Assembly (NCBI GenBank): GCA_032173965.1
Contig: CM063311.1
Coordinates: forward strand, 1,358,271 to 1,422,270
Direction of reading: 5' to 3'
DNA length: 64,000 nt
Origin: Sitta carolinensis
Taxonomy: Eukaryota > Chordata > Aves > Passeriformes > Sittidae
In this document: positions 1-11,219 of the stretch, in pieces
Layout of the letters: each line of letters opens with the position of its first letter
Position numbering within the stretch: the stretch's first letter is position 1
The notes under the pieces: generated by a model
Database searches by the model: none
Seen by the model: only the letters and a program-made list of their open reading frames with translations
What the model was told of the DNA's origin: nothing
Translations under genes and position numbers: made by a program

Positions 1-800
1 AATGGGAAAAAACTGGGGAAAAAACTGGGAGAAACCTGGGGAAGAAAAGGATAAAACCTGGGATAAAACGGGATAAACCTGGGAAAATCTGGGAAAAAAT
101 GGGAAAAACTGGGGGAAAACTGGGGAAGAAAAGGATAAAACCTGGGATAAAACGGGATAAACCTGGGAAAAAATGGGAAAAAATGGGAAAAATGTGGAAA
201 AAATGTGGAAAAAAATGTGGAAACCCCTCCCTGGAATGTCCGGGTGAGTTGCAGGGGGGAGGCAGAATTCCCAAATTCTGGAGTTCTGTGTGCCCTGCCC
301 CGCCCCCCAGCCGCCCCGCTCCATCTGCTCCTGCTGGACACAAAATCCCTGGAAAAATCCCAAAGAGCCCCAGAATGTCCCAGAAAGATCCCAGAAAACG
401 ATAAAGAAAAATTGCAGAGAAATTCATGCTTCCCAGAGAAATCCACGATTCCCAGGAAAAGGGAAAAAAAAAAAAATCCAGAAAATTAAAAATAATTCCA
501 GGAAAATCCATGATTCCCAGAGTAATCCACGATTTCCAGAAAGAGAAAAAAAAATCCAAAAAATTAAAAAAAAATCCAGAAAAATCCACAATTCCCAGGA
601 AAATAAAATAAAAAATAATAATAATAAAAAATAAATCCCCAGTTCCAAAAAATGCCTAAATCCCTGAAAATTAAAAAATCCCAGAAAAAGTAAAAAAAAA
701 AAAAAATTTAAAATCCACGAAAAATTCATTAAAATAATCCCCAAAAAAATTAATAAAAAAAATTGAAAAAATTAATTAAAAAAATCCCAGAAAAACCCCT
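1..800. repeat. A-rich tandem repeats in a NAPA intron
   Basis: 1-215 is a [24 protein letters not shown] repeat. 360-800 is an A-rich AAAATCCA/AATTCCCAGA repeat with long A runs. NAPA exon 6 is not found here, so the intron after exon 5 continues beyond the left edge. Confidence 0.8.
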
Positions 801-894
801 CTTTTTTTCCAGGATTTGGGGCCATTCCCGGCTCTCCCAGGCGCCGGAATCCCGGGGTTTTTTTTGGGAATGTTGGGATTTTCCCATCCCTCAC

Positions 895-3800
895 CTTCTC
901 AATGTCCATCAGGTCGCTCTCGTAGATCTCGGCGATGGAGATGTGGTGCTTGGCAGCGATGGTGAAACGGCCCTGGGGAGAAATCCGGGGAAAAACGGGA
1001 GGAATCCGGGGAAAAAGGAATAATCACGGGAATGGGAGAAATCCAGGGGAAAATGGGAGAAATCCACAGGGAAATGGGAGAAATGCACAGGGAAGGAAAA
1101 TGCACAGGGAAATGGGAGAAATTCAGGGGAAAATGGGAGAAATCCATGGGAAAATGGGAATAATCCAGGGGGAAAACGGGAGGAATCCAGGGGGAAATGG
1201 GAGAAATTCAGGGGAAAATGGGAGAAATTCACAGGAAAATGGGAGAAATCCAGGGGGAAAATGGGAATAATACAGGGGAAAATGGGAAAAATCCATGGGA
1301 ATATGCCATGGGAAAATGGGAATAATCCAGGGATAAAGGGGAATGGTCCAGGGAAAAGGGGGAATGTTCTATGGGAAAATAGGAATAACCCATGGGAAAA
1401 TAGGAGAAATCCATGGGAAAAATCCATGGGGGGAAGATGGGAATAATGCATGGGAAAACGGGAATATTCTGTGGGGAAAATGGGAGAAATCCGTGGGAGA
1501 AAACTGGGAATATCCCAGAGAAAAATGGGAATAATCCAGGGAGAAGCAGCCCAGGGATGATCCCGAGGGATCCGGGAGTGGGAGAAAACCCCAAACCCCA
1601 AATGCCGGGGGAATCCCTGGGGAATCCCGGGAATCCCAGGAATGCCGGGAATGCCGGGAAGCCCTTGGGAATGCCGGGAATGCCGGGAAGCCCTTGGGAA
1701 TGCCGGGAAGCCCTCACCATGTCGGTGTAGATCTCCACGGCGCGCAGCAGGCAGGTGACGGCCTCTGGAACAGCGGGCAAGAGCGGGAATGGGGCCCGGA
1801 ATCCCGGGAGCAGAGCCCCAGAATCCCCGGGATCAGAGCCCCAGATCCTTGGGATCAGAGCCCCAGAATCCTTGGGATCAGAGCCCCAGATCCTTGGGAT
1901 CAGAGCCCCAGATCCTTGGGATCAGAGCCCCAGAATCCCCGGGATCAGAGCCCCAAAATCCCTGGGATCAGAGCCCCAGATCCTTGGGATCAGAGCCCCA
2001 AAATCTTTGGGATCAGAGCCCCAAAATCCCTGGGATCAGAGCCCCAGAATCCCTGGGATCAGAGACCCAGAATCCCTGGGATCAGAGCCCCAGAATCCCC
2101 GGGATCAGAGCCCCAAAATCCTTGGGATCAGAGCCCCAGATCCTTGGGATCAGAGCCCCAAAATCCTTGGGATCAGAGCCCCAGAATCCCTGGGATCAGA
2201 GACCCAGATCCTTGGGATCAGAGCCCCAGAATCCCTGGGATCAGAGACCCAGATCCTTGGGATCAGAGCCCCAGTTGATCAACCAATCGGGATCAGAGCC
2301 CCAGATCCCCTGGGATCAGAGCCCCAGATCCTTGGGATCAGAGCCCCAAAATCCTTGGGATCAGAGCCCCAGAATCCCTGGGATCAGAGACCCAGAATCC
2401 TTGGGATCAGAGCCCCAGATCCTTGGGATCAGAGCCCCAGAATCTTTGGGATCAGAGCCCCAGAATCCTTGGGATCAGAGCCCCAGATCCTTGGGATCAG
2501 AGCCCCAAAATCTTTGGGATCAGAGCCCCAAAATCCCTGGGATCAGAGCCCCAGAATCCCTGGGATCAGAGCCCCAGAATCCTTGGGATCAGAGCCCCAG
2601 ATCCTTGGGATCAGAGCCCCAAAATCTTTGGGATCAGAGGCCCAGAATCCTTGGGATCGGAGCCCCAAAATCCCCGGGATCAGAGCCCCAGAATCCCTGG
2701 GATCAGAGCCCCAGAATCCTTGGGATCAGAGCCCCAGAATCCCTGGGAACAGAGCCCCAGAATCCCTGGGAACAGAGCCCCAGAATCCTTGGGATCAGAG
2801 CCCCAGATCCTTGGGATCAGAGCCCCAGAATCCTTGGGATCGGAGCCCCAAAATCCCGGGATCAGAGCCCCAGATCCTTGGGATCAGAGCCCCAGAATCT
2901 TTGGGATCAGAGCCCCAGAATCTTTGGGATCAGAGCCCAGAATCCTTGGGATCAGAGCTCCAGATCCTTGGGATCAGAGCCCCAGAATCCCCGGGATCAG
3001 AGCCCCAGATCCTTGGGATCAGAGCCCCAGAATCTTTGGGATCAGAGCCCCAAAATCCCTGGGATCAGAGCCCCAAAATCTTTGGGATCAGAGCCCCAAA
3101 ATCTTTGGGATCAGAGCCTCTGAACTTCAGGATCAGTCAGCCCCAAATCCTTGGGATCAGAACCCCAAAATCTTTGGGACTGGACCCCAAAATCCCCGGG
3201 ATTGGAGCCCCAAATCCTTGGGATCAGATCCCGAGATCTTTGGGATCAGAGCCTGAAACTTCCCGGGACCTGAGCCCCAAACCCTCAGGATTTTCCCTAA
3301 ACTTTTTAGGGATGGGATCCCTAAAATTCAAGGGATCAGAATCCCAGATTTTGGAAGCTCAGCCTCAATTCCCAAACAATCAGGGATGGAAGGGATCTTT
3401 AACCCTTTCTTTGGGAATTCCAACCCCCTCCGAACGAATCCCGAGGGATTCCAGGAAGTTTTTCCACTTCCAGGTGGGAAAATCGGGATAAAAAACATTC
3501 CCAGATTTGCCACAAACCCCAGGAGAACAAAATCCGATTTTTTTTTTTGGCTGGGGTTGCTCTGTTATCCCTGAAAATCCCCCCAAAAACCGGGAATATT
3601 TGGAATGGGGAGGGGGCTGGGATCCCGAAGGGTTTCCATCCCAAAAATCCGGCCAAAAATTCTGGAATTTCCACCCCTGCCCGGAGCCAGCGGAAGCCAA
3701 AACTGCGGGAATTCAAAACTGTGGGAATTCTGCCCAAACCTGCGGGAATTCTGCCCCAAATCCTCGGGAATTCTGCCCAAAATCCCTGGGAATTCTGCCC

Positions 3801-6800
3801 AAAATCCCCGGGAATTCGGCTCCATCTGCTCAGCCCCGGGCTGGGAGCGAATCCCGGCCCCGGAATTCCGGCTGCAGCTCCCAAAAAAATGGGGAATTTT
3901 CTCAGCAAATGGGCAAAGAGCCCCCCCCAGGGCCGGATTCCAGGGATTCCAGGCAAAATCCGGGAATTCTGGGAGGTTTAGGGGGATTTTAGTGGGATTT
4001 TTGTGGGATTTCCACGGGATTTGGCAGGATTTCAATGGGAAGGGGTTTAATGAGATTTTAATGAGATTTTAAAAGGATTTAATGGGATTTTCAATGGGAT
4101 TTTAGTGGGATTTTAATGGGATTTTAATGGGATTTAGTGGGATTTTACTGGGATTTTAATGGAACTTAAATAGGATTTTAATTAAATTCTAGAGAAATTT
4201 CAATGGGATTTCAATGGGATTTTAATGGGACTTTAGTGGGATTTTATTGGGATTTTAGTGGAATTTTAACAGGATTTTAATGGGATTGAGTGGGATTTTA
4301 GTGGGATTTTAATTCAACTTAAATAAGATTTTAATGAAATTTTATTTGAATTTTAATAGGATTTTTAATGGGACTTCAGTGGGATTTTATTGGGATTTTA
4401 GTGGGATTTTAATGGGATTTTAGTGGGATTTTAATGGGATTTTTAATGGGACTTTAGTGGGATTTTAATGGGATTTTGGTGGGATTTTAATGGGATTTTA
4501 GTGGGATTCTAATGAGATTTTTAATGGGACTTTAGTGGGATTTTAATGGGATTTTATTGGGATTTTAATGGGATTTTATTGGGATTTTAATGGGATTTTA
4601 GTGGGATTCTAATGAGATTTTTAATGGGACTTTAGTGGGATTTTATTGGGATTTTAATGGGATTTTATTGGGATTTTAATGGGATTTTAGTGGGATTCTA
4701 ATGAGATTTTTAATGGGACTTTAGTGGGATTTTAATGGGATTTTAATGGGATTTTAATGGGATTTTATTGGGATTTTATTGGGATTTTATTGGGATTTTA
4801 ATGGGATTTTAATGGGATTTTAATGGGATTTTAGTGGGATTTACAGGGACTTCCCTGGGATTTCCCCGGCATTCAAAGCGACTCCTGCTGAGACATCCCT
4901 GGCATTCCCGGGGATTTGGTGGAATTCCCGGATTCCCGCGGCCATTCCGGGGCCTCCCACCCCCCGGCATTCCCGGCATTCCCGGCATTCCCGGCATTCC
5001 CGGCCCCTCACCCTGCGGATCTGCCTTCTTGAAGGCGTTCCCGGCGTCCACGAAGTTGGTGGCGGCGTCGTGTTTGCTCTGGAGCTGCAGCTGCAGCTGC
5101 GCCGCCCGCGAGAACGCGGCGCCGGCCTCTGGGACAGCAGGGGGGAAACACCGGGAAAAACATTGGGAAAACACCGGGAAAATATCGGGAATTCACCAGG
5201 AAAATATCAGGGATTAATGGGATTGATATCGGGGATTAACGGGATTGCCGCCCGCGAGAACGCGGCGCCGGCCTCTGGGACAGAGGGGGGGAAACACCGG
5301 GAAAACATTGGGAATTCACCGGGAAAATATCGGGAATTCACCAGGAAAATATCGGGATTAATGGGATTGATATCGGGATTAACGGGATTGCCGCCGCGAG
5401 AACGCGGCGCCGGCCTCTGGGACAGCGGGGGGAAACACCGGGATAAACATTGGGAATTCACCGGGAAAATATCGGGAATTCACGGAAAATATCGGGGATT
5501 AATGGGATTGATATCAGGGATTACGGCATTGCCCGCAAAACGCGCGCCGGCCTCTGGGACAGCAGGGGGAAACACGGGAATAACATTGGGAATTCACCGG
5601 GAAATATCGGGAAATTATCGGGAAATATCGGGGATTAATGGGATTGATATCAGGGATTAATGGGATTGATATCAGGGGATTAATGGGATTGGATGAATCG
5701 GGGATTAATGGGATTGATATCGGGGATAATGGGATTGATATCGGGGATTAATGGGATTGATATCGGGGATTAATGGGATTGCCGCCGTGAGAACGCGGCG
5801 CCAGCTCTGGGACAGCAGGGGGGAAACACCGGGATAACATGGGAAAACACGGGATAACACAGGGAATTCACGGGGAAAATATCGGGAGTTAATGGGGAAT
5901 TCACGGGAAAATATCGGAATTCATGGGGAAAATATTGGGAATTTATGGGGAAAACATGGGAATTCATGGGGAAAACATCGTGAATTCAGGGAAAATACAG
6001 GAATTCACGGGGAAAATATCGGGAATAATGGGAAAACATTGGGAAACACTGGGAATTCATGGGATAAACCAGGAAACACTGGGAATTAACGGGGTTAATA
6101 TCAGGAATTAATGGGGAAAACCTCGGGAATTTGAGGGGGAATTTGGGGCTGGAATTCCGCTGGGAATGCGGAGCTGGGATTCCCAGGATTCCCACTCAGG
6201 GAAATGGGAACGGGACCAGGATTTTTTGGGATTCCCAGGATTCCCAGGGAACAGGACCGGGATTTTTTTGGGATTTTTTTGGGATTTTTTGGGATTCCCG
6301 GGGTTCCACACTCACGGCTCCAGTTCTTGGCCATCTTGAACATGTTGGCGGCGCGGGCGTAGCACTCACAGGCCTCCTCCAGGCGGGAGGAGCCCCTGGG
6401 AATGACACCGGGAATACCGGGAATAACACCGGGAACGGGAACGGCACCGGGAACGGGAATGGGATTAGGAACGGCACCGGGAATGGCACCGGGAATAGGA
6501 ACAGGAATGGGACCAGAACACACCGGGAATGGCAGCGGGAACATCGGGAATGAGAGCAGGAATGGCACGGGAATGGCACTGGGAATGACACCGGAATAAC
6601 ACCGGGAATGGGAACGGGAATGAGACTGGGACACACCGGGAATGGCACAGGGAATGGGAACAGGAACAGCGGGAATGGGAACAGGAAACACCGGGAATGA
6701 CACCGGGAGTGACACCGGGGGGAACGGGGTAGAAAAGAGGGAAATGGGGGGGGAAAAACGGGGAGGTGGGGGGCAAAGCGGGAACGGGGGGAATTCCAGG

Positions 6801-7455
6801 CGCCCCTCTCAGGAAAACCCCCAACTCCCCCTCAGGACCCCCATTCCCATTCCCATTCCCACTCCATTCCCATTCCCTCACCCATTCCCATTCCCCCTCA
6901 GAACCCCCATCCCCCATTCTTCCATCCCCACTCCCATTCCCATTCCCACTCCCATTCCCACTTCCATTCCCATCCCACTCCCATTCCCATTCCCATTCCC
7001 TCATACCCCCCATTCCCATTCCCTCCCCATCCCATTCCCCAATCCCCCCTCATGCCCCATTCCATCCCATCCCATTCCCATCCCACTCCCTTTCAGCCAC
7101 TCCATTCCCACTCCCCCCTCGGATTCCCACCCCTCACCCCATCCCCATTCCCATTCCCACTCCCATTCCCCCTCAGAACCCCCATTCCCATCCCCATTCC
7201 CATTCCCACTCCCATTCCCCCTCAGAACCCCCATTCCCACTCTCATTCCCACTCCCATTCCCATCCCCAATTCCCCCCTCAGACGCCCCCCGCTCATACC
7301 CCCCCCTCCCCGCTCCGCGGCCTCCCCGCTGCCCGCGGCCCCCGCGCTCACCCGAAGAGGCCCCCGAGGAAGGACCGCGCCCCGCGCACCTTCCTGTCGG
7401 CCTCGCCCAGCAGCCGCAGCGCCTCCGCCTCCTTCCCCGCCGCCGCCGCCGCCAT
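895..7455 (-). CDS. NAPA: Alpha-SNAP (NSF attachment protein alpha), N-terminal half, five coding exons; 3' exons lie off the left edge
   Basis: Alpha-SNAP links the ATPase NSF to assembled SNARE complexes on the cytosolic face of membranes so that they can be taken apart after fusion. Coding exons on the minus strand: 7352-7455, 6316-6395, 5012-5128, 1718-1764 and 895-972. Phases join exactly and every intron is GT-AG. The five exons give 142 residues of a family length near 295. Recognisable stretches are [16 protein letters not shown] (exon 1), [19 protein letters not shown] (exon 2), [20 protein letters not shown] (exon 3), [11 protein letters not shown] (exon 4) and [16 protein letters not shown] (exon 5). 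These are the first helical hairpins of the TPR-like superhelix. The start is the first ATG in the CpG island and is followed by an Ala run. SNAP-alpha and SNAP-beta are close paralogues; the neighbours BICRA, EHD2 and NOP53 point to NAPA. No frame break is seen. The 5' end of exon 3 is copied several times into the upstream intron. Confidence 0.93.
980..1560. repeat. AATGGGAGAAATCCAGGGGA repeat, about 20 bp unit
   Basis: Around 28 diverged units between NAPA exons 5 and 4. Open frames on both strands here are by-products of the repeat. Confidence 0.9.
1800..3290. repeat. 23-bp minisatellite GATCAGAGCCCCAGAATCCT(TGG), roughly 65 copies
   Basis: A long regular array inside the NAPA intron between exons 4 and 3. 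Variants are mostly AAATC/AGATC and TTGG/CTGG/CCGG. It is open in all three forward frames for over 1 kb, which is a repeat artefact. Confidence 0.95.
3290..4000. other. NAPA intron, mostly degenerate repeat
   Basis: Unique-looking sequence to 3690, then a GGGAATTCTGCCCAAAATCCC repeat of about five copies (3720-3815). No exon is seen. Confidence 0.6.
4000..4850. repeat. GGGATTTTAATGGGATTTTAGT repeat, about 11-bp base unit
   Basis: T-rich array with a higher-order block of about 110 bases (GGGATTCTAATGAGATTTTT recurs near 4505, 4605 and 4690). It lies just downstream of NAPA exon 3 in its intron. Confidence 0.92.
5100..6115. repeat. Array carrying copies of the NAPA exon 3 acceptor end
   Basis: The unit is about 140-150 bases: exon-3 start plus CTGTCCCAG, then CACCGGGAAAATATCGGG repeats and GATTAATGGGATTGATATC. 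Exon-like parts lie at 5101 (functional), 5241, 5390, 5530 and 5780. From 5830 to 6115 only the GGAATTCACGGGGAAAATAT part continues. Confidence 0.9.
6395..7290. repeat. NAPA intron 1: GGGAACGGGAATG and CATTCCCATTCCCACTCC arrays
   Basis: 6395-6730 is a purine-rich GGGAATGGCACCGGGAAC repeat. 6835-7290 is its near-complement style, ATTCCCATTCCCACTCCC. Together they could pair as a large imperfect inverted repeat, but no unit is exactly mirrored. Confidence 0.85.
7352..7455 (-). CDS. NAPA: NAPA coding exon 1 (start codon exon)
   Basis: ATG on the minus strand at 7455-7453, read through [19 protein letters not shown] to SFLGGLFG, then donor GTGAGC at 7351. The exon ends with two bases of a Gly codon, which exon 2 completes as LFGGSSRLEE. 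Confidence 0.93.
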
Positions 7456-8310
7456 GACGGCCCCGCCGCCGCCCCACGTGACCCGCGCGCCCTCACGTGA
7501 CGCGCCCACGCCGCAAGCGGCGGCTGCGCGCCAGCGGCGCCCCCTGGCGCACGGGAGGACTTCCGGCACTGGGCGTGGTTTATGCAAATAAGCGGTGAAG
7601 AAACTGCGTGTTTTATGACGGGCGTGGTTTATTGTAATTAGAGGGGGCGTAGTGTATGTAAATTAAGTCTACGGGTCGCGGTTGGGTGTGTGGGTTTTTT
7701 GTGATGGGCGTGGTGTATGGTAATTAGAGAGGGCGTGGTGTATGTAAATTAAGGCTACGGGTCGCTGTTGGTGGGGTTTTTTTGATGGGGCGTGGTTTAT
7801 GCAAATGAGTGCTACGGAACTGGCGCGCGGTTTGTGCTGATTTAATATAGCTGTGGGCGTGGCTTGTGTTTATATACAGCACAGTGGGCGTGGTTTACGC
7901 TGGTATATGCAACTTGTGGGCGTGGCTTATGCTAATGAGAGGGCCCTCGGAAAGGGGCGGGGGGGCCTTGGCTGCTGAGGCGCCAGCGCGGAGATGGGGG
8001 GGGCGTGTCTATTCTAATGCCTGTCCGGAGGGGGCGCGGTTTATGCTAATGAATCCCTCTCCGCGCTTTTCTGGGGGGGGCCGCGGGGCCGGGGGGGGGT
8101 CCCGTTAAACCTCCCGGTACCCCCCGGTTGCCCCCCGCCCTCCCCGGCGTCCCCGCCGTGCGCCCGGCTCGGGGCGGCGGCGCGGCGGCCGCGATCAGGC
8201 AGCGCCGCGAACCCCTAAGCGGCGGGGCCCGGCGGGGTCCTGGCGGCGGCGCCCGTGCGGGGGCGCCTGGGAGACCCCGCGCCGGGCGCCGCTCAGGCCT
8301 CACGGTGAGT
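7456..8310. promoter_or_regulatory. Head-to-head CpG promoter region between NAPA and BICRA with an array of GC-box/octamer-like units
   Basis: The NAPA ATG faces left at 7455 and the BICRA leader is expected to face right from about 8.1 kb. The stretch is CpG-rich. It carries 11 units that start with GGGCGTGG or a one- to two-base variant at 7571, 7620, 7645, 7706, 7731, 7788, 7855, 7886, 7918, 8001 and 8032. Most are followed within a few bases by TTATGCAAAT, TATGTAAATTA or TTATGCTAATGA. GGGCGTGG suits Sp/KLF factors and ATGCAAAT is the POU octamer. Whether the array drives one or both genes cannot be told from sequence. Confidence 0.6.
8150..8304 (+). other. BICRA: Candidate non-coding first exon of BICRA, donor at 8305
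   Basis: A very GC-rich CpG stretch ends in a consensus donor, CACG|GTGAGT, with GT at 8305-8306. A poly-A run of about 27 bases follows at once. The next credible acceptor in the same direction is TTGCAG just before the BICRA start exon at 12938. The left boundary is a guess, because no transcription start can be read from the sequence. Confidence 0.4.
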
Positions 8311-8689
8311 CCGCCACAAAAAAAAAAAAAAAAAAAAAAAAAAAAGCGGCGAATCCGCCCCGAATCGCGGCCCTGTCGCGACAGCGGCGGCGACAGCGCG
8401 GCCGCGCGCTCCCCCCCCCCACCCCCACACACCCCCGCCCGCCGCCGCCGGGAAACCCCCCTCCCCCCCCCAGCCCGGTCCCCGCCGCGCCTCCCTCCCC
8501 CCCCCAACCCAACCCCGCGCCCCCCGGGAGCCCCGGTGCCCCCCCCCCCCCCAGCGCGCCCCGAGGAGCGGGGTGGGGGGCGGGGTCCCCTCCCCTCCCC
8601 CCCCAACCCCCCATCCCCCCCTGCTCGCAGCGGGCCCGGGGCTGAGGGGGGCGGGGGGGGCACGGGGTGGGGCCTTCGGCCTCGGCCGC

Positions 8690-9507
8690 CTCCTCCTCTT
8701 CCTCCTCCTCTTCCTCCTCCTCGTCCTCCCCGCGCTGCTGGCGCGGCTCTGCCTCCCTCATCTTCCTCGCCTGCCTCCTGCTCTTCCTCCTCATCTTCGT
8801 CCTCTGCCTCCTCTTCCTCCTGCGCTTCTTCCTCTGCCTCATCTTCCTCTTCCTCCTCATCTTCCTCCTCTGCCTCTTGCTCTTCCTCCTCCTCTTCCTC
8901 CCGCTGCTCTTCCTCCTCTGTCTCTGCCTCTTCTTCCTCCTCCTCCTCTCCCTCCTCTTCCTCGGGCTCTCGGCCTTCGGGTTGGTTCTGTGCCCTCCTC
9001 TTCCTCCTTTCCCTCTTCTCACTCTTCTCCCTTCTCTTCCTCTTCTTCCTCCTCTCCTTCCTCTCCCTCCTCTCCCTCCTCTCCCTCCTCTTCCTCCTCT
9101 CCCTCTTCTTCCTCCTCTTCCTCTTCTCCCTCCTCTCCCTCCTCTCCCTCCTCTCCCTCCTCTTCCTCCTCTCCCTCCTCTTCCTCCTCTCCCTCCTCTT
9201 CCTCCTCTCCCTCCTCTTCCTCCTCTCCCTCCTCCTCCTCCTCCTGCTCTTCCTCCCGTCCCTCTCCTCCTGCTGCTCTTCCTCAGGGATTGGGGAAGGG
9301 GCTGGGGGGGGTGCAGCCTTCATCCCCCTCCTGCTCCTCCTCTTCCTCGGGAGCTGTTTTGGGAATGTCCCAGCTCTGGCTCTGTGTGGGTGGCCTTCCT
9401 CATCCTCTTCCTCCTCCTCTTCCTTTCCTTTCCCTCTTCTTCCTCGTCTTCCTCTTCTTCATTTCCTTCTCTTTCTCCTCATCCTCAGGGATTCAGTTCT
9501 GGAGCTG

Positions 9508-9538
<31 letters not shown>

Positions 9539-9840
9539 CCTGCACTGCTGGCACAGCTCTTCCTCCACTGCCTCATCCTCCTCCTCATCTCCTCTTCCTC
9601 GGCTCCTTCCTCCTCCTCATCTTCCTCCTCCTGCTGCTCTGCCTCATCTTCCTCGTCTCTTCCTCATCTTCCTTCTCCTCTTCCTCCTCCTGCTCTTCCT
9701 CCACTGCCTCATCTTCATCTTCCTCCTCATCCTCTTCCTCCTGCTGCTCTTCCTCATCTTCCTCCCCTTTTCCTCCTCCTCCTCTTCCTCCTCTTTTCTT
9801 CTTCCTCTTCCTCTCCTCCTCCTCCTCCTCCTTCCCCATC
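8690..9840. repeat. 1.1-kb polypyrimidine tract (TTCCTCCTCTCCCTCC)
   Basis: Almost pure C/T on the plus strand, purine on the minus. It lies in the BICRA leader intron just after the CpG island and 27-A run. The Ser/Leu-rich plus and Glu/Arg-rich minus open frames across it are composition artefacts. Confidence 0.93.
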
Positions 9841-9844
9841 CCCA

Positions 9845-10425
9845 TCCCTGTTGTCCCAGTTTGGGGTGGGGTCCCCATTCCCATCCCCATTCCCAGTTTG
9901 GGGTTGGGGTCTCCATCCCCATTCCCATCCCAGTTTGGGGTCCCCATCCCCATTCCTGCTTTGGGGTGGGGTCCCATTTCCATCCCCATTCCCAGTTTGG
10001 GGTCCCCATCCCCATTCCCAGTTCGGGGTCCCCATTCCCATCCCCATTCCCATCCCCATTCCCAGTTTGGGGTTGGGGTTCCCATTCCCATCCCCATTCC
10101 CATCCCAGTTTGGGGTCCCCATTCCCAGTTTGGGGTGGGGTCCCCATTCCCAGTTTGGGGTCCCCATTCCCAGTTTAAGGTGGGGTCCCCATTCCCAGTT
10201 TGGGGTCCCCATCCCCATTGCCAGTTTGGGGTGGGGTTCCCATTCCCCTCCCCATTCCCAGTTCGGGGTCCCCATTCCCAGTTTGGGGTCCCCATTCCCA
10301 GTTTGGGGTCCCCATTCCCAGTTCGGGGTCCCCATTCCCAGTTTAAGGTGGGGTCCCCATTCCCAGTTCGGGGTCCCCATTCCCAGTTTGGGGTCCCCAT
10401 TCCCAGTTCGGGGTCCCATTCCCGC
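9845..10425. repeat. CCCAGTTTGGGGTCCCCATT repeat, about 20-bp unit
   Basis: About 25 units with longer blocks of CATTCCCATCCC. Each unit contains TTTGGGGTCCCCA, a short imperfect palindrome. It is located in the BICRA leader intron. Confidence 0.92.
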
Positions 10426-10689
10426 CCCCCGCTCCCGTGCCGTTCCCAATAAACTGCGCTCGAGAGTCCCGGCGCTGTCCCGTGTTCATTCGGGGCCGCC
10501 CCGGCTCCGCGCTCGCGCCACTTCCGGACACTCGGGGGGATTTCGGGGATTTCGGGGGGGTTGGGGGAATTTTCAGGGGTTTTGGGAATTCTGAGGTTCT
10601 CGGAGGGGAACTGAGTCCCAGCGGGAGGGTCCGGGGGGATTCGGGGCGGGGATGAGTCCGGGAATATCCTCGGAGGAGGAGTTGGAGAG

Positions 10690-11170
10690 GACAGGCTGAG
10701 CCCGGAGTATCCCTGGAATATCCCTGGAGTGTGCTGGGAATGAGGCTCAGAGTATACCTGGAATATCCCTGGAATATCCCGGAGTATCCCTGGAAGTATC
10801 CCTGGAATATCCCGGAGTATCCCTGGAGTATCCCTGGAGTGTGCTGGGAATGAGGCTCAGAGTATCCCTGGAATATCCCTGGAATATCCCTGGAATATCC
10901 CCGGAGTATCCGTGAGCATTCCCAGAGTATCCCTGGAATATCCCTGGAATATCCCTGAGCATTCCCAGAGTATCCCCGAGTCCGAGGTCAGAATTCCAGC
11001 CCGGAGCATCCCTGGGAATGGGGAATTCCAAACTGGGAATGGTTTTTCCAAACTGGGATTGGGGAATTCCAGACTGGGAACAGAGAATTCCAGACTGGGA
11101 TTGGGGAATTCTGAACTGGGATTGGGGAATTCCCAACTGGGAATGGTTTTTCCAGACTGGGAGCAGGGAT
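10690..11170. repeat. TATCCCTGGAATATCCC and AACTGGGATTGGGGAATTCC repeats
   Basis: Two adjacent arrays, 10690-10980 and 11020-11165, in the BICRA leader intron. Confidence 0.88.
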
Positions 11171-11219
11171 TTCTTTCCCCTTCCATTAAAATCCGGCCCG
11201 TGGGAAGCGCTGGGATCCG

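Noticed and set aside
1755..3491. 578-codon forward open frame with [19 protein letters not shown] units, and its partners in other frames
   Set aside because: Made entirely of the 23-bp minisatellite, which is open in all three forward frames; it lies inside a NAPA intron on the opposite strand.
8046..10594. Ser/Leu-rich plus-strand and Glu/Arg-rich minus-strand open frames of 400-774 codons
   Set aside because: Products of the polypyrimidine tract and the 20-bp repeat; no conserved motif and no coding-like codon pattern.
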